Shown: positions 1 to 7,403, counted from the first letter of the stretch. The stretch is DNA of 8,644 nt from Bacteroidales bacterium (GCA_004557285.1 SFEK01000087.1:1-8644); one strand, 5' to 3'. Notes: a model not told the origin generated them from the letters alone. Numbers and translations: made by a program.

Positions 1-135
1 CTTCATGCGGTCTTTGGGTGCCAAAAACGCATTAATACCCTTTAAAAATCACCCTGTTGTATATAAAAAACACCAAATATTCAATATTTTAGATAATAAA
101 CCTTGTAAAAGGAGGCTTATTTGCAGAATTCTAAT

Positions 136-143
136 TAAATTTG
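136..143 (+). promoter_or_regulatory. Candidate Bacteroidetes -7 promoter element upstream of the DUF6242-like gene
   Basis: TAAATTTG matches the Bacteroidetes sigma-factor -7 consensus TAnnTTTG in full and lies 26 bases before the chosen start codon at 170. It is part of a 14-base stretch (134-147, ATTAAATTTGCAGC) that recurs with one mismatch upstream of the second ompH gene. No convincing -33 TTTG box is seen at the usual distance; a TTTG at 120-123 is too close. The sequence up to the start codon is A-rich, as expected for leaders in this phylum. It would drive the whole downstream block if transcription continues through bamA. Confidence 0.45.
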
Positions 144-169
144 CAGCTAAAAATAAAAAATCAAAACGG

Positions 170-1618
170 ATGAAAAGGATAATCATACCTTTTGCAATAT
201 TATTCTCGGCACTCGTGTTGACCGCTTCGTGCCTGAATGACGATAATGATGACAACATCACATATTATGGCGACACCGCCATCACATCGTTCTCTTTGGG
301 AACGATGAACAGGTATCTTACCACCAAAGCCCTGACACAGGTTGATGAAAACGGTAACCCTTTGGACAGCGTGTATAAGGAAACCTACACAGGCAGCAGC
401 TATGTTTTCACCATCGACCAGTTGCAAAGGGAAATCTATAACCCCGACTCTCTGCCTCTGCACACCGACCCTGCCCATGTCATCTGCACCGTAGGCACCA
501 AGAACTCCGGTCTGCTGCTTATCAAGGATGTGGATAGCGACACCCTGCGCTATTACCAGAGTACCGACTCCATTGACTTCACTCACCCGAGAGAATTCAG
601 GGTGTATGCCAACGATGGGTCGGCCTACCGCAACTATACCGTGAAATTGAACGTGCACCAAGAAGACCCCGACTCGTTCAGATGGAACCGAGTGGCTGTG
701 GATAACCGCTTCATGGCAGCTTCGCAGATGAAAGCCCTCTGCTTCAATGGCAACATCTTCATCTTCTGCCAGGAGGGCACCGTTACCAAGGTGTATAAGA
801 CAAACAAGAACAATTCCTCTGCCTGCACCCTGCTCGACACCAACATGTCGCTTGATGCAGATGCCTGCACCAATGCCACCGTGTTTGAGAACATGCTCTA
901 TACCATGTCGGACGGAAAGGTGCTCTGCTCTGTCGATGGTGCAGCATGGTATAGCTCGGACATGGTCAATGCCGTGTCGGAAGGAGAAGAATATTACATG
1001 CCCCAACGCCTGTTGGGTGGCACCGGCCACAAGCTCTATGCCTATGATGCCCAGGGCCGCGTGTTGTGGTCAGACCTGCATGGCATTTATTGGCAGCTGG
1101 ACCGCCTGCTTGATGATGCTGCCATGCTGCCGAAACAGGACATCTCGCTCATGGCTATGCCCGTGGCCACCAACAGCAGCACCGAACGCATCGTGCTGGT
1201 GGGCAATCCTGCCGAAGGTACCTTTGCCACAGATTCTGTAGCCTTGGTGTGGAACAAGGTGGAAGAATATGCCGATGGTTCACAGACACATGCATGGATG
1301 TCGTGCAACGAGCGCAACGGCAACCGCCTGCCACGCCTGGCCAACCTGCAGGTATGCAAGTATGGCGATGTGCTTGTGGCACTCGGCGGAAAGGGCGAGG
1401 CTGCCAGCAAGGCAGAACCCTTCAGCCATCTTTATGTGAGCTACGACAACGGCCTGTCATGGCAGACGGAAGACAAATATGTGCTGCCCGAGGGCTTCGA
1501 CAATACAGGAAGTGATGTGTCGGCCCTTGCCGTAGATGAGGAGAATTGCCTGTGGATATTCTGTGGTGCCAACGGACAGGTGTGGCGTGGAAGGCTCAAC
1601 CAGTTGGGCTGGAAATGA
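170..1618 (+). CDS. DUF6242-like surface lipoprotein with C-terminal propeller-like region
   Basis: A 482-residue predicted lipoprotein of unknown function. The ATG at 170 is chosen because it opens directly onto a lipoprotein signal peptide: Lys2-Arg3, a hydrophobic core, and a lipobox TASC with Cys21 as the lipidated residue. The frame is open upstream to position 5, but that extension is basic, AT-rich and looks non-coding. Cys21 is followed by LNDDNDDN, resembling the acidic export signal that sends Bacteroidetes lipoproteins to the cell surface. Residues about 31-164 form a beta-rich domain ending in VYANDGSAYRNYTVKLNV, which I recognise from memory as DUF6242. The rest, about 170-482, has propeller-like repeats. 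SYDNGLSW at 424-431 fits the Asp-box pattern SxDxGxxW of sialidase/BNR propellers, and a degenerate copy lies at 254-260 (SVDGAAW). No catalytic residues can be assigned. The next gene starts 61 bases downstream, so cotranscription is plausible. Confidence 0.8.
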   Translation: MKRIIIPFAILFSALVLTASCLNDDNDDNITYYGDTAITSFSLGTMNRYLTTKALTQVDENGNPLDSVYKETYTGSSYVFTIDQLQREIYNPDSLPLHTDPAHVICTVGTKNSGLLLIKDVDSDTLRYYQSTDSIDFTHPREFRVYANDGSAYRNYTVKLNVHQEDPDSFRWNRVAVDNRFMAASQMKALCFNGNIFIFCQEGTVTKVYKTNKNNSSACTLLDTNMSLDADACTNATVFENMLYTMSDGKVLCSVDGAAWYSSDMVNAVSEGEEYYMPQRLLGGTGHKLYAYDAQGRVLWSDLHGIYWQLDRLLDDAAMLPKQDISLMAMPVATNSSTERIVLVGNPAEGTFATDSVALVWNKVEEYADGSQTHAWMSCNERNGNRLPRLANLQVCKYGDVLVALGGKGEAASKAEPFSHLYVSYDNGLSWQTEDKYVLPEGFDNTGSDVSALAVDEENCLWIFCGANGQVWRGRLNQLGWK

Positions 1619-1679
1619 AAGAAATGTATGCCATAAACACCTTGGTATCTAAAGGTTAACAAATTTGTAATAGAACGAA

Positions 1680-2360
1680 ATGAAGACGTCGCTGCTGACT
1701 TTGCTCCTGATGATTTTGCCCTTGTCGGCCTTGGCGCAGGATGAGGACGAATACCGCATGGAGATAGGTGGCGGTCTGGGGCTCGTCAGTTATCAGGGCG
1801 ACTTCAACGGAAGCATCACCAAAAATATGCAACCGGCGTGGAGCCTGGTGCTCAGGCGTGTGTTCAATCCTTATATGGCGATGAAATGCGACCTGATGTT
1901 CGGCAAGCTCAAGGGCAACTCGACGAATGTCACCACCTGGTACCCCGAATACAACGAACAGCCCTACGAGTTCAGCAGTTCGCTCTTCGACCTGGGGCTG
2001 ACCTACGAATACAACTTCTGGCCTTATGGCACGGGGCGCGACTATCGCGGGGCAAAAAGGCTCACCCCCTTCATCTTTCTCGGATTGGGAATGACTTACG
2101 CCGACTGTGATGCGGGAAGCGCCTTCACGGCCAACCTGCCTTTGGGCATCGGCGTCAAATATAAAATAGGTAAGCGTCTCAACCTCGGCGTGGAATGGGC
2201 CATGCACTTTTCGTTGAGCGACAAGCTCGACGGTGTGAAAGACCCCTACGGCATCGAGAGCACGGGCATGTTCAAGAACACCGACTGCTATTCGTCGCTC
2301 AAGGTGACGCTCACCTACAGTTTCTTGCCTAAATGTATAATATGTAACAAAGATGATTGA
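1680..2360 (+). CDS. DUF6089-like small outer-membrane beta-barrel protein
   Basis: A 226-residue predicted outer-membrane protein of unknown function. The ATG at 1680 gives a Sec signal peptide with likely cleavage after ALA (residues 17-19), leaving Gln20 followed by DEDEYR. The mature part alternates short amphipathic strands with Gly and aromatic residues (MEIGGGLGLVSYQGDF, SLFDLGLTYEYNFW, PFIFLGLGMTY), typical of an 8-strand-sized porin-like barrel. I recognise it from memory as the DUF6089 family that sits next to uppS and bamA in Bacteroidales. The last strand appears to end at LTYSF (Phe215), but the protein continues with an 11-residue tail, LPKCIICNKDD, holding a CxxC pair. Its last eight bases overlap the start of uppS, suggesting translational coupling. 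It could be a structural barrel, a polysaccharide or secretion accessory, or simply cargo of the BamA encoded downstream. The family is likely; the role is unknown. Confidence 0.82.
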   Translation: MKTSLLTLLLMILPLSALAQDEDEYRMEIGGGLGLVSYQGDFNGSITKNMQPAWSLVLRRVFNPYMAMKCDLMFGKLKGNSTNVTTWYPEYNEQPYEFSSSLFDLGLTYEYNFWPYGTGRDYRGAKRLTPFIFLGLGMTYADCDAGSAFTANLPLGIGVKYKIGKRLNLGVEWAMHFSLSDKLDGVKDPYGIESTGMFKNTDCYSSLKVTLTYSFLPKCIICNKDD

Positions 2361-3096
2361 CAAAATCGACAAAAACCGGATACCGCAACATATCGCCATC
2401 ATCATGGATGGCAATGGCCGATGGGCCACAGAGCGCGGCAAACAGCGCAGCTATGGACACCAGGCTGGCGTTGAGTCTGTTCGTAAAATCACCTCAGAGT
2501 GTACCAGACTCGGTGTGAAGTTTCTCACGCTTTATACCTTCTCTACCGAAAACTGGAACAGACCGGCCGACGAGGTGGCCGCACTCATGGGGCTGGTGCT
2601 CTCGTCGCTGGAAGACGAAATCTTCATGAAGAACAACGTGCGCTTCCATGTCATTGGAGACATGGAACGACTGCCCGAGGCGGTAAGGAACAAACTCAAC
2701 GAAACCATGGAGCACACCAAAGGCAATACCGCCATGACCATGGTGGTGGCGTTGAGCTACTCGTCGAAATGGGAAATCACAAGAGCCATACGGCAAATCG
2801 CACAAGAGGCCAAGAGCGGACAGATAGACATCGACGACATCAATGAGGACACGCTGTCTGAACATCTGCTCACCAATTTCATGCCCGACCCCGAACTGCT
2901 CATCCGCACAGGAGGAGAAACACGCATCTCCAACTATCTGCTGTGGCAGATTGCCTATTCCGAGTTGTATTTCTGCGACACCTATTGGCCCGACTTCGAC
3001 GAGGAATGTCTGCACAAGGCCATAGCCAGCTACCAGAGCAGGCAACGAAGGTTTGGCATGACCGAGGAACAGGTGGAAAACGAAGAAACAAAATAA
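2353..3096 (+). CDS. uppS: Undecaprenyl diphosphate synthase (cis-isoprenyl transferase)
   Basis: A cytosolic, membrane-associated cis-prenyltransferase that adds isopentenyl units to farnesyl diphosphate to make C55 undecaprenyl diphosphate, the lipid carrier for peptidoglycan and surface glycans. At 247 residues it is full length for the family (E. coli has 253). The conserved blocks are present in order: IAIIMDGNGRWA with the Mg-binding Asp at 19; GH at 35-36; TFSTENWNRP at 62-71; and IRTGGETRISNYLLWQIAYSE at 184-204, with Arg185, Arg191, Ser193 and Glu204 matching the diphosphate and Mg-binding residues of E. coli UppS. The ATG at 2353 starts eight bases inside the preceding gene, and nothing upstream would serve better. 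bamA follows after 48 bases. In many Proteobacteria uppS is likewise followed, after cdsA and rseP, by bamA and skp, so the association of lipid carrier and barrel assembly is ancient. No defects are seen. Confidence 0.97.
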   Translation: MIDKIDKNRIPQHIAIIMDGNGRWATERGKQRSYGHQAGVESVRKITSECTRLGVKFLTLYTFSTENWNRPADEVAALMGLVLSSLEDEIFMKNNVRFHVIGDMERLPEAVRNKLNETMEHTKGNTAMTMVVALSYSSKWEITRAIRQIAQEAKSGQIDIDDINEDTLSEHLLTNFMPDPELLIRTGGETRISNYLLWQIAYSELYFCDTYWPDFDEECLHKAIASYQSRQRRFGMTEEQVENEETK

Positions 3097-3144
3097 CATT
3101 ACCATAACAAGTAACGCACATCCGAATTTAAACAATACAACAAG

Positions 3145-5760
3145 ATGAACAAATGGACAGGATGCGTAGCGCTGATTGTAGCGTTGCTGACCAGCATAGA
3201 CCTTGTGGCGCAGGAGAAGATCGTCAATCCTGAAATCTCGTATGCGGGAAATCCCCGTACCTATGAGGTGGGGGGTCTGGCCGTATCGGGCGTTGAAGGC
3301 TATGAAGACTACATGCTCGCAGGTATCTCAGGACTTACCGTAGGACAGAAAATCGAGGTGCCTGGCTCTGCCATTACCGATGCCACCAAACGCTATTGGA
3401 AACACGGACTGTTTTCAAAAGTGCAGATTGCTGCCGACTCTATCGTGGGCAACAAGATTTACCTGCATTTCTATCTGGCCCTGCGCCCGCGTGTCTCCAC
3501 CATCAACTACAGCGGAGTGAAGAAATCGGAAAAAGAAGACCTTGAAGCCAAAATCGGACTGCTCAAGGGCAGTCAGATCACACCCAACATGCTCGACCGC
3601 GCCAAACTCCTGACCAAGAGCTATTTCGAGGACAAGGGCTACAAGAATGCTGAGGTGGAAATCCTGCAACGTGACGACGTGACCGCGAAAAACCAGGTGA
3701 TCCTTGATGTGAACATCGACAAGAAAGACAAGATGAAGGTGCGCAAAATCCTCATCAAGGGCAACGAAAACCTCAAGACTTCCAAAATCAAGGGTGGCTT
3801 GTTCAAGAAGGGTGTGCTCACCAAGACACATGAAGCCGGAACGCTGGGCTCGTTCCTCAAGTCAAAGAAATTCACCCCCGACCGCTACAAGACCGACAAG
3901 CAGAACCTGCTCGACAAATACAACGAACTGGGCTATCGTGATGCCACCATCGTGAAAGACAGCGTGTGGAATGTGGACGAGAAGCATGTCAACGTATATA
4001 TCGAGGTGGACGAGGGCAAAAAATACTATATCCGCAACATCACATGGGTGGGCAACACCATCTTCTCTACCGAATACCTCAGCCGCATGCTGGGCATGAA
4101 GAAGGGGGATGTGTATAACCAAAAGCTCATGAACAAGCGACTCTCTGAAGACGAGGATGCTGTGGGCAACGAATACTGGAACCGTGGCTACCTGTTCTAC
4201 AGTCTGCAACCTACCGAGGTGAACATCGTGGGCGACTCCATCGACCTGGAGATGCGAATCTTCGAGGGACAGCAGGCACACATCAACCGTGTGCGCATCA
4301 ACGGCAACACCCGTCTGTATGAGAATGTGGTGCGCCGTGAGCTGAGAACCAAGCCCGGCGACCTCTTCTCCAAAGAGGCCCTGCAGCGTACTGGACGCGA
4401 ACTGGCCTCTATGGGACACTTTGACCCTGAACAGGTGAATCCCGACGTGAAGCCCAACTACGAGGACGGTACGGTGGACATCAACTGGGACCTGGTGCAG
4501 AAGTCAAACGACCAGGTGGAGTTCTCCTTGGGATGGGGACAGACGGGCGTTATCGGTCGTATCGGACTGAAACTCAACAACTTCTCCATGGCCAACCTGT
4601 TCAACAAGAACAAGGAGCACCATGGCATCCTGCCCGTGGGTGACGGAGAGGTGCTCTCGCTCGGCGCACAGACCAACGGTTCTTACTACCAGTCGTACAA
4701 CGCTTCCTACTCCACTTCATGGTTTGGAGGCAAGCGCCCGATACAGTTTACCGTGGGCACCTATTTCTCCAAGCAGACCGATGTGTCGAGCAACTATTAC
4801 AATAGTGCCTACATGAACAACTATTACAACTACTACTATGGCTATGGCAACAGCTACAACAACTATTACGAGAACTATTACGACCCCGACAAGTTTGTCA
4901 AACTCTTCGGCGTGTCTGTCGGTTGGGGCAAGCGTCTGCGCTGGCCTGATGACTATTTCCAGTTGTCGGTAGAGTTGGCTTACCAGCGTTATATGCTGAA
5001 AAACTGGCAGTACTTCCTTGTTACCGACGGTAATTGCAACAACCTCAACCTCGGTATCACCCTTTCGCGTGTGTCAACCGACAACCAGCTCTTCCCACGC
5101 CGTGGTTCAGAGTTCTCGTTCTCGGTAACACTCACCCCGCCATGGTCAAAGTTCGACAACAAGAATTACAAAGACCTGGCCACCAACTCGCAGTCGCCCA
5201 ACTTCAAGGACGAGCAGCAGGAGAAATACCGCTGGATTGAGTACCACAAATGGAAGTTCCGCTCAAAGACCTATACCGCACTCACCAACGGGCAGAAATG
5301 CCTTGTGCTGATGACCCGCGTGGAATTTGGTTTGCTGGGCTCATATAACAAGTACAAGAAATCTCCCTTCGAGACCTACTATATGGGTGGTGATGGCATG
5401 AGCGGCTATTCCACCGGCTATGCTGAGGAAACCATCGGCTTGCGTGGTTACGAGAACGGAAGTCTTACCCCTTACGGATACGAGGGCTATGCCTACGACC
5501 GCTTCACGCTCGAATTGCGCTATCCCTTCCTGCTGGGCAACACCACCATCTATGGTCTTGGCTTCGTGGAAGCAGGTAACTCATGGAACGAGACCAAGAA
5601 GTTCAATCCCTTCGACATGAAACGTTCTGCCGGTGTGGGTGTCCGCATCTTCCTCCCGATGGTGGGCTTGATGGGTATCGACTGGGCCTACGGTTTCGAC
5701 AAGGTGTTCGGCACCAAGGGCGGAAGCCAGTTCCACTTTATCCTCGGACAGGAATTTTAA
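3145..5760 (+). CDS. bamA: Outer-membrane protein assembly factor BamA (Omp85 family)
   Basis: The central, essential subunit of the machine that folds and inserts beta-barrel proteins into the outer membrane. It has 871 residues, somewhat longer than E. coli BamA (about 810). A signal peptide (cleavage near VAQ, 21-23) is followed by five POTRA domains at roughly 40-116, 116-197, 198-292, 293-376 and 378-452. The third is enlarged, with a lysine-rich segment around KKGVLTKTHEAGTLGSFLKS. The 16-strand barrel begins near residue 458 (QVEFSLGWGQTGVIGRIGL). The conserved loop-6 motif appears as LRGY at 766-769 (E. coli VRGF), and the protein ends in a barrel signal, FHFILGQEF, with terminal Phe. 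Residues 550-579 form an unusual Tyr/Asn-rich loop (14 Tyr and 9 Asn in 30). The gene lies between uppS and three skp-like genes, the first of which begins within 20 bases of its stop. Confidence 0.97.
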   Translation: MNKWTGCVALIVALLTSIDLVAQEKIVNPEISYAGNPRTYEVGGLAVSGVEGYEDYMLAGISGLTVGQKIEVPGSAITDATKRYWKHGLFSKVQIAADSIVGNKIYLHFYLALRPRVSTINYSGVKKSEKEDLEAKIGLLKGSQITPNMLDRAKLLTKSYFEDKGYKNAEVEILQRDDVTAKNQVILDVNIDKKDKMKVRKILIKGNENLKTSKIKGGLFKKGVLTKTHEAGTLGSFLKSKKFTPDRYKTDKQNLLDKYNELGYRDATIVKDSVWNVDEKHVNVYIEVDEGKKYYIRNITWVGNTIFSTEYLSRMLGMKKGDVYNQKLMNKRLSEDEDAVGNEYWNRGYLFYSLQPTEVNIVGDSIDLEMRIFEGQQAHINRVRINGNTRLYENVVRRELRTKPGDLFSKEALQRTGRELASMGHFDPEQVNPDVKPNYEDGTVDINWDLVQKSNDQVEFSLGWGQTGVIGRIGLKLNNFSMANLFNKNKEHHGILPVGDGEVLSLGAQTNGSYYQSYNASYSTSWFGGKRPIQFTVGTYFSKQTDVSSNYYNSAYMNNYYNYYYGYGNSYNNYYENYYDPDKFVKLFGVSVGWGKRLRWPDDYFQLSVELAYQRYMLKNWQYFLVTDGNCNNLNLGITLSRVSTDNQLFPRRGSEFSFSVTLTPPWSKFDNKNYKDLATNSQSPNFKDEQQEKYRWIEYHKWKFRSKTYTALTNGQKCLVLMTRVEFGLLGSYNKYKKSPFETYYMGGDGMSGYSTGYAEETIGLRGYENGSLTPYGYEGYAYDRFTLELRYPFLLGNTTIYGLGFVEAGNSWNETKKFNPFDMKRSAGVGVRIFLPMVGLMGIDWAYGFDKVFGTKGGSQFHFILGQEF

Positions 5761-5778
5761 TTGAAAAAACAGATGATT

Positions 5779-6291
5779 ATGAAAAAGATATTGATGATAT
5801 TGGCCATGGTGGCCACGACAGTAGGGGCAAATGCACAGAAGTTTGCCCTGATAGACATGGAGTATATCCTGAAGAATGTACCCGCCTACGAGCGTGCCAA
5901 CGAGCAACTCACCCAGGTGGCCAAGAAATGGCAGGCTGAGGTGGAAGCGCTCAACACCGAGGCGCAGACCATGTACAAGAACTACCAGAACGAGGTGGTG
6001 TTCCTCTCACAAGAGCAGAAAAAGGCACGCCAGGATGCCATCATGGAGAAAGAGAAGGAGGCCAGCGAACTGAAGAAGAAATATTTCGGTCCCGAAGGCG
6101 AGCTGTATAAGAAGCGCACCAGCCTGATGACCCCCATACAGGAGGAAATCTACAATGCCGTGAAAGACATTTCCGACCTCCGTGGCTATTCGCTCGTGTT
6201 GGACCGCGCCTCCGACAGCGGCATCATCTTTGCCTCACCGAAGATAGATATCAGCAACGAAGTGCTCTCCAAGTTGGGATATTCCAACTAA
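5779..6291 (+). CDS. Skp/OmpH-family periplasmic chaperone, first of three
   Basis: A 170-residue secreted protein of the OmpH/Skp family, which binds unfolded outer-membrane proteins in the periplasm and passes them to BamA. The start is ambiguous. A TTG at 5761 directly abuts the bamA stop, and ATGs lie at 5773 and 5779. I chose 5779 because it gives a clean signal peptide (KK, hydrophobic core, cleavage after ANA at 17-19) and leaves a mature N-terminus QKFALIDMEYIL that aligns with the two following genes. The middle, about residues 30-115, is a charged coiled coil rich in Lys, Glu and Gln (EKEKEASELKKKYFGPEGE), matching the long helical tentacles of Skp trimers. The C-terminal part (YNAVKDISDLRGYSLVLDRA) fits the strand that closes the trimer body. 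With only 12-18 bases after bamA, it is almost certainly cotranscribed with it. The family call is firm; substrate range is unknown. Confidence 0.92.
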   Translation: MKKILMILAMVATTVGANAQKFALIDMEYILKNVPAYERANEQLTQVAKKWQAEVEALNTEAQTMYKNYQNEVVFLSQEQKKARQDAIMEKEKEASELKKKYFGPEGELYKKRTSLMTPIQEEIYNAVKDISDLRGYSLVLDRASDSGIIFASPKIDISNEVLSKLGYSN

Positions 6292-6317
6292 TGTATGGTT
6301 ATTCTGAATTTTTGTAT

Positions 6318-6325
6318 TAATTTTG
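6318..6325 (+). promoter_or_regulatory. Candidate internal -7 promoter element upstream of the second ompH gene
   Basis: TAATTTTG matches the Bacteroidetes -7 consensus TAnnTTTG and lies 44 bases before the start at 6370, in an AT-rich 78-base gap. The surrounding 14 bases (6316-6329, ATTAATTTTGCAGC) match the element before the DUF6242-like gene at 134-147 in 13 of 14 positions. No good -33 box is seen at the normal distance upstream. If active, it would let the second and third chaperone genes be expressed apart from bamA. Confidence 0.45.
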
Positions 6326-6369
6326 CAGCCGAGAATAATAACAACTAAAAATAAATTGCAATTTAAAAG

Positions 6370-6870
6370 ATGAAAAAGTTATTTTTAATCATGATGTTGT
6401 GTGCACCTCTCACGGTGTTTGCACAGAAGTTTGGACACGTTGACGCACAGGCTGTCATGCAGAGCCTGCCTGAGTTCATCAAGGCCCGTGGCGAGATTGA
6501 AGCCCTGTCAAAGCAGTATGAAAACGACATGAAGGCCATGCAGGACGAGATTCAGCGCAAGAGCGATGAATACGACAAGAGCAAAAGCACCATGAACGCT
6601 ACTCAGCAACAGGAAGTGGAAACCAACCTGCAGCAGATGATCCAGAAGTTCCAGCAGGCTTATCAGGACAACCAGCAGGCCTTGCAGAAGGCTCAGCAGG
6701 AGAAGATGCAGCCCATCATGAACAAAATCATGACCGCCATCAAGAACGTGGGCAAGGACGGAGGCTATGTCTATATCATGGACATATCAACCGGCATCCC
6801 TTACATCAGCGACACCCTGAGCAAGGATGTGACCAACGATGTGAAGGCTGAAATGAACAAATTGAAGTAA
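6370..6870 (+). CDS. Skp/OmpH-family periplasmic chaperone, second of three
   Basis: A 166-residue secreted protein of the OmpH/Skp family, with a predicted role in protecting unfolded barrel proteins in the periplasm. The ATG at 6370 opens a signal peptide (KK, hydrophobic core, cleavage after VFA at about 16-18). The mature N-terminus QKFGHVDAQAVMQSLPEFIKA matches the classic Skp start (KxGxVDxxxVxxxxPE) best of the three copies. Residues about 40-115 are a very Gln-rich coiled coil (for example QQEVETNLQQMIQKFQQAY), which would form the chaperone arms. The C-terminal segment GGYVYIMDISTGIPYIS resembles the body strand of the family. It is preceded by a 78-base gap with a promoter-like element and followed after 26 bases by the third copy, so the last two genes may form their own unit. 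Nothing is missing or broken. Confidence 0.93.
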   Translation: MKKLFLIMMLCAPLTVFAQKFGHVDAQAVMQSLPEFIKARGEIEALSKQYENDMKAMQDEIQRKSDEYDKSKSTMNATQQQEVETNLQQMIQKFQQAYQDNQQALQKAQQEKMQPIMNKIMTAIKNVGKDGGYVYIMDISTGIPYISDTLSKDVTNDVKAEMNKLK

Positions 6871-6896
6871 ATCCTCTGAAAGAGACCCCATTAAAA

Positions 6897-7403
6897 ATGA
6901 GAAAGCTTGTATTGTTCTTTTTATTTGCCCTCCTGCCCTTTGCAGCACAGGCGCAACTGAAGTTTGGCTACCTGAGTTATTCCGGCGCCATCAAGATGTT
7001 GCCCGGCTATACACTCATGCAGGAGAACATGGCAAGGCTCAAGGCACAGTATGACAAAGAGGCACAGCGTGCCGAAGACGATTTCAATGCCAAATACCAG
7101 GCATTCCTCGAAGTGCAGAACACCTTGGCCACCCCTATCCTGCGCAAACGCCAGGCCGAACTGCAGGAACTGATCGACAAGAACGTGGCCTTTAAGGCTG
7201 AGGCCGAGCGGTTGCTCAAACAGGCTGAGGCTGACATGTATGCCCCGCTCAAGACACAACTCAACGAGGTGTTGAAACGCATTGGCGAAGAGCATGGTTA
7301 TCTCCTTATCCTCAACAGCGACAACGACAACCTGCCGTATGTCAACGAGATGATTGGCGAAGACATCACGACCTTGGTCAAAGAAGCGCTCACCAATCAA
7401 TGA
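6897..7403 (+). CDS. Skp/OmpH-family periplasmic chaperone, third and most divergent
   Basis: A 168-residue secreted OmpH/Skp-like protein. The ATG at 6897 gives a signal peptide (Arg2-Lys3, Phe/Leu-rich core, cleavage near AQA at 18-20). The mature start LKFGYLSYSGAIKMLPGY aligns with the other two copies, but the usual Val-Asp after the first strand is replaced by Leu-Ser. Residues about 40-115 form a coiled coil richer in Ala, Glu and Arg than the Gln-rich second copy (KAEAERLLKQAEADMY). The C-terminal strand GYLLILNSDNDNLPYVNE is clearly family-like. It lies 26 bases after the second copy and is followed at once by a terminator-like structure, so it is probably the last gene of the bamA transcript. 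Divergence may mean a specialised client set or a role in trimers mixed with the other copies; the sequence cannot decide this. Confidence 0.88.
   Translation: MRKLVLFFLFALLPFAAQAQLKFGYLSYSGAIKMLPGYTLMQENMARLKAQYDKEAQRAEDDFNAKYQAFLEVQNTLATPILRKRQAELQELIDKNVAFKAEAERLLKQAEADMYAPLKTQLNEVLKRIGEEHGYLLILNSDNDNLPYVNEMIGEDITTLVKEALTNQ

Noticed and set aside
1..6. A minus-strand ATG (positions 6 to 4) that could start a divergent gene
   Set aside because: Only two codons are inside the window, and no convincing minus-strand promoter element is seen in the 60 bases before it.
107..123. A perfect AAAGGAGG Shine-Dalgarno-like sequence followed by TTG at 121
   Set aside because: The TTG frame stops after five codons (LQNSN), and Bacteroidetes rarely rely on Shine-Dalgarno sites. 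Probably coincidence.
5..169. In-frame N-terminal extension of the first gene, beginning at position 5
   Set aside because: The added 55 residues are Lys/Ile/Phe-rich translation of AT-rich leader DNA and would bury the lipoprotein signal peptide that starts at 170. A promoter-like element also lies inside it.
200..1030. Long minus-strand open frame opposite the lipoprotein gene
   Set aside because: Its protein is rich in His/Val/Gly with no family resemblance, as expected for a mirror of a GC-balanced coding strand. The + frame has a signal peptide and a recognised domain.
1659..1668. 10-bp palindrome ACAAATTTGT before the DUF6089-like gene
   Set aside because: Short, AT-rich and not extended by its flanks. 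A CAAATTTG -7 resemblance has no -33 partner at a usable distance. Expected often by chance.
1656..2441. Long minus-strand open frame opposite the DUF6089-like gene and uppS start
   Set aside because: It spans the junction of two well-supported + strand genes and shows no recognisable domain or signal.
5761..5778. TTG start for the first ompH gene, abutting the bamA stop
   Set aside because: It would add MKKQMI before an already complete signal peptide. ATG codons at 5773 and 5779 are better.
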